From Methylotenera oryzisoli (GTDB lineage Bacteria; Pseudomonadota; Gammaproteobacteria; Burkholderiales; Methylophilaceae), in assembly GCF_004661485.1 (NCBI RefSeq), contig NZ_PQVH01000008.1, positions 372,001 through 436,000 of the forward strand: a stretch of 64,000 nt of DNA. Direction: 5' to 3'. This document shows, in pieces, positions 63,933 through 64,000 of this stretch. Numbering within the stretch: position 1 is the stretch's first letter; each line of letters opens with the position of its first letter. Both the position numbers and the translations under genes were made by a program. Below the pieces are notes generated by a model that worked only from the letters and a program-made list of their open reading frames with translations, was not told the DNA's origin and did not search any database.

Positions 63933-64000
63933 ATGAAAAACCCGCCTGCGCTTGAACAACTCATTGATAGCCTACGTTGTTTACCAGGCGTGGGGCCAAA
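63933..64000 (+). CDS. recR: Recombination protein RecR (5' end only)
   Basis: The last 68 bases start with ATG and translate to MKNPPALEQLIDSLRCLPGV followed by GPK, the conserved N-terminus of RecR (helix-hairpin-helix beginning LPGVGPK). The window ends inside the gene. RecR acts with RecO and RecF in gap repair. The dnaX-ybaB-recR order supports the call. Confidence 0.9.
   Translation, partial: MKNPPALEQLIDSLRCLPGVGP

Overview
The window reads as one contiguous piece of a Gram-negative proteobacterial chromosome, most likely a betaproteobacterium close to the methylotrophic Methylophilaceae (Methylotenera-like). That placement is an inference from protein flavour and from conserved neighbourhoods (guaB-guaA, 4.5S RNA-dnaX-ybaB-recR, enteric-style flagellar operons), not from a database search. 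I see no tRNA or rRNA gene, insertion sequence, prophage or CRISPR array.

Layout. 1-9 kb is housekeeping: rnfH, a DUF4124 protein, guaB, guaA, a GreB-type factor, a nitroreductase, a YbiT-type ABC-F ATPase and recQ. 9.1-38.9 kb is a nearly complete flagellar locus: flgN-flgM-flgA (minus), flgB to flgL (plus), fliR back to fliF (minus), fliE (plus), then an FlhB-C-like protein, a second FliK-like protein, fliT, fliS, fliD, flaG and the flagellin fliC (minus). Sigma-28-type promoters can be read upstream of flgM, flgK, fliC (two in tandem) and possibly flgA. flhA, full flhB, fliA, motAB and a master regulator are not in the window.

39-58 kb is a glycan island, all on the minus strand and directly beyond flagellin. 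It holds two OGT/SPINDLY-type TPR glycosyltransferases (one is a 1660-residue protein with three glycosyltransferase-like regions), a methyltransferase, and a dTDP-3-amino-3,6-dideoxyhexose set (FdtA-, FdtB- and FdtC-like). It also holds an overlapping gene run that matches, step by step, the phosphoramidate pathway worked out for the Campylobacter jejuni capsule (Cj1415-Cj1418): glutamine kinase, CTP:phosphoglutamine cytidylyltransferase, gamma-glutamyl-CDP-amidate hydrolase and CDP-amidate kinase. Inserted in the same coupled run are an unusual formyltransferase-like protein and an 878-residue GT61/TPR/glycerophosphotransferase-like fusion that is a candidate phosphoramidate transferase. Four of the island's enzymes share a related TPR module of about 115 residues. 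I infer a flagellar (or other surface) glycan carrying a phosphoramidate group, built by enzymes held together by this module.

58-64 kb holds a NarL-type two-component pair, a HD-GYP response regulator, the 4.5S RNA gene, dnaX, ybaB and the first codons of recR.
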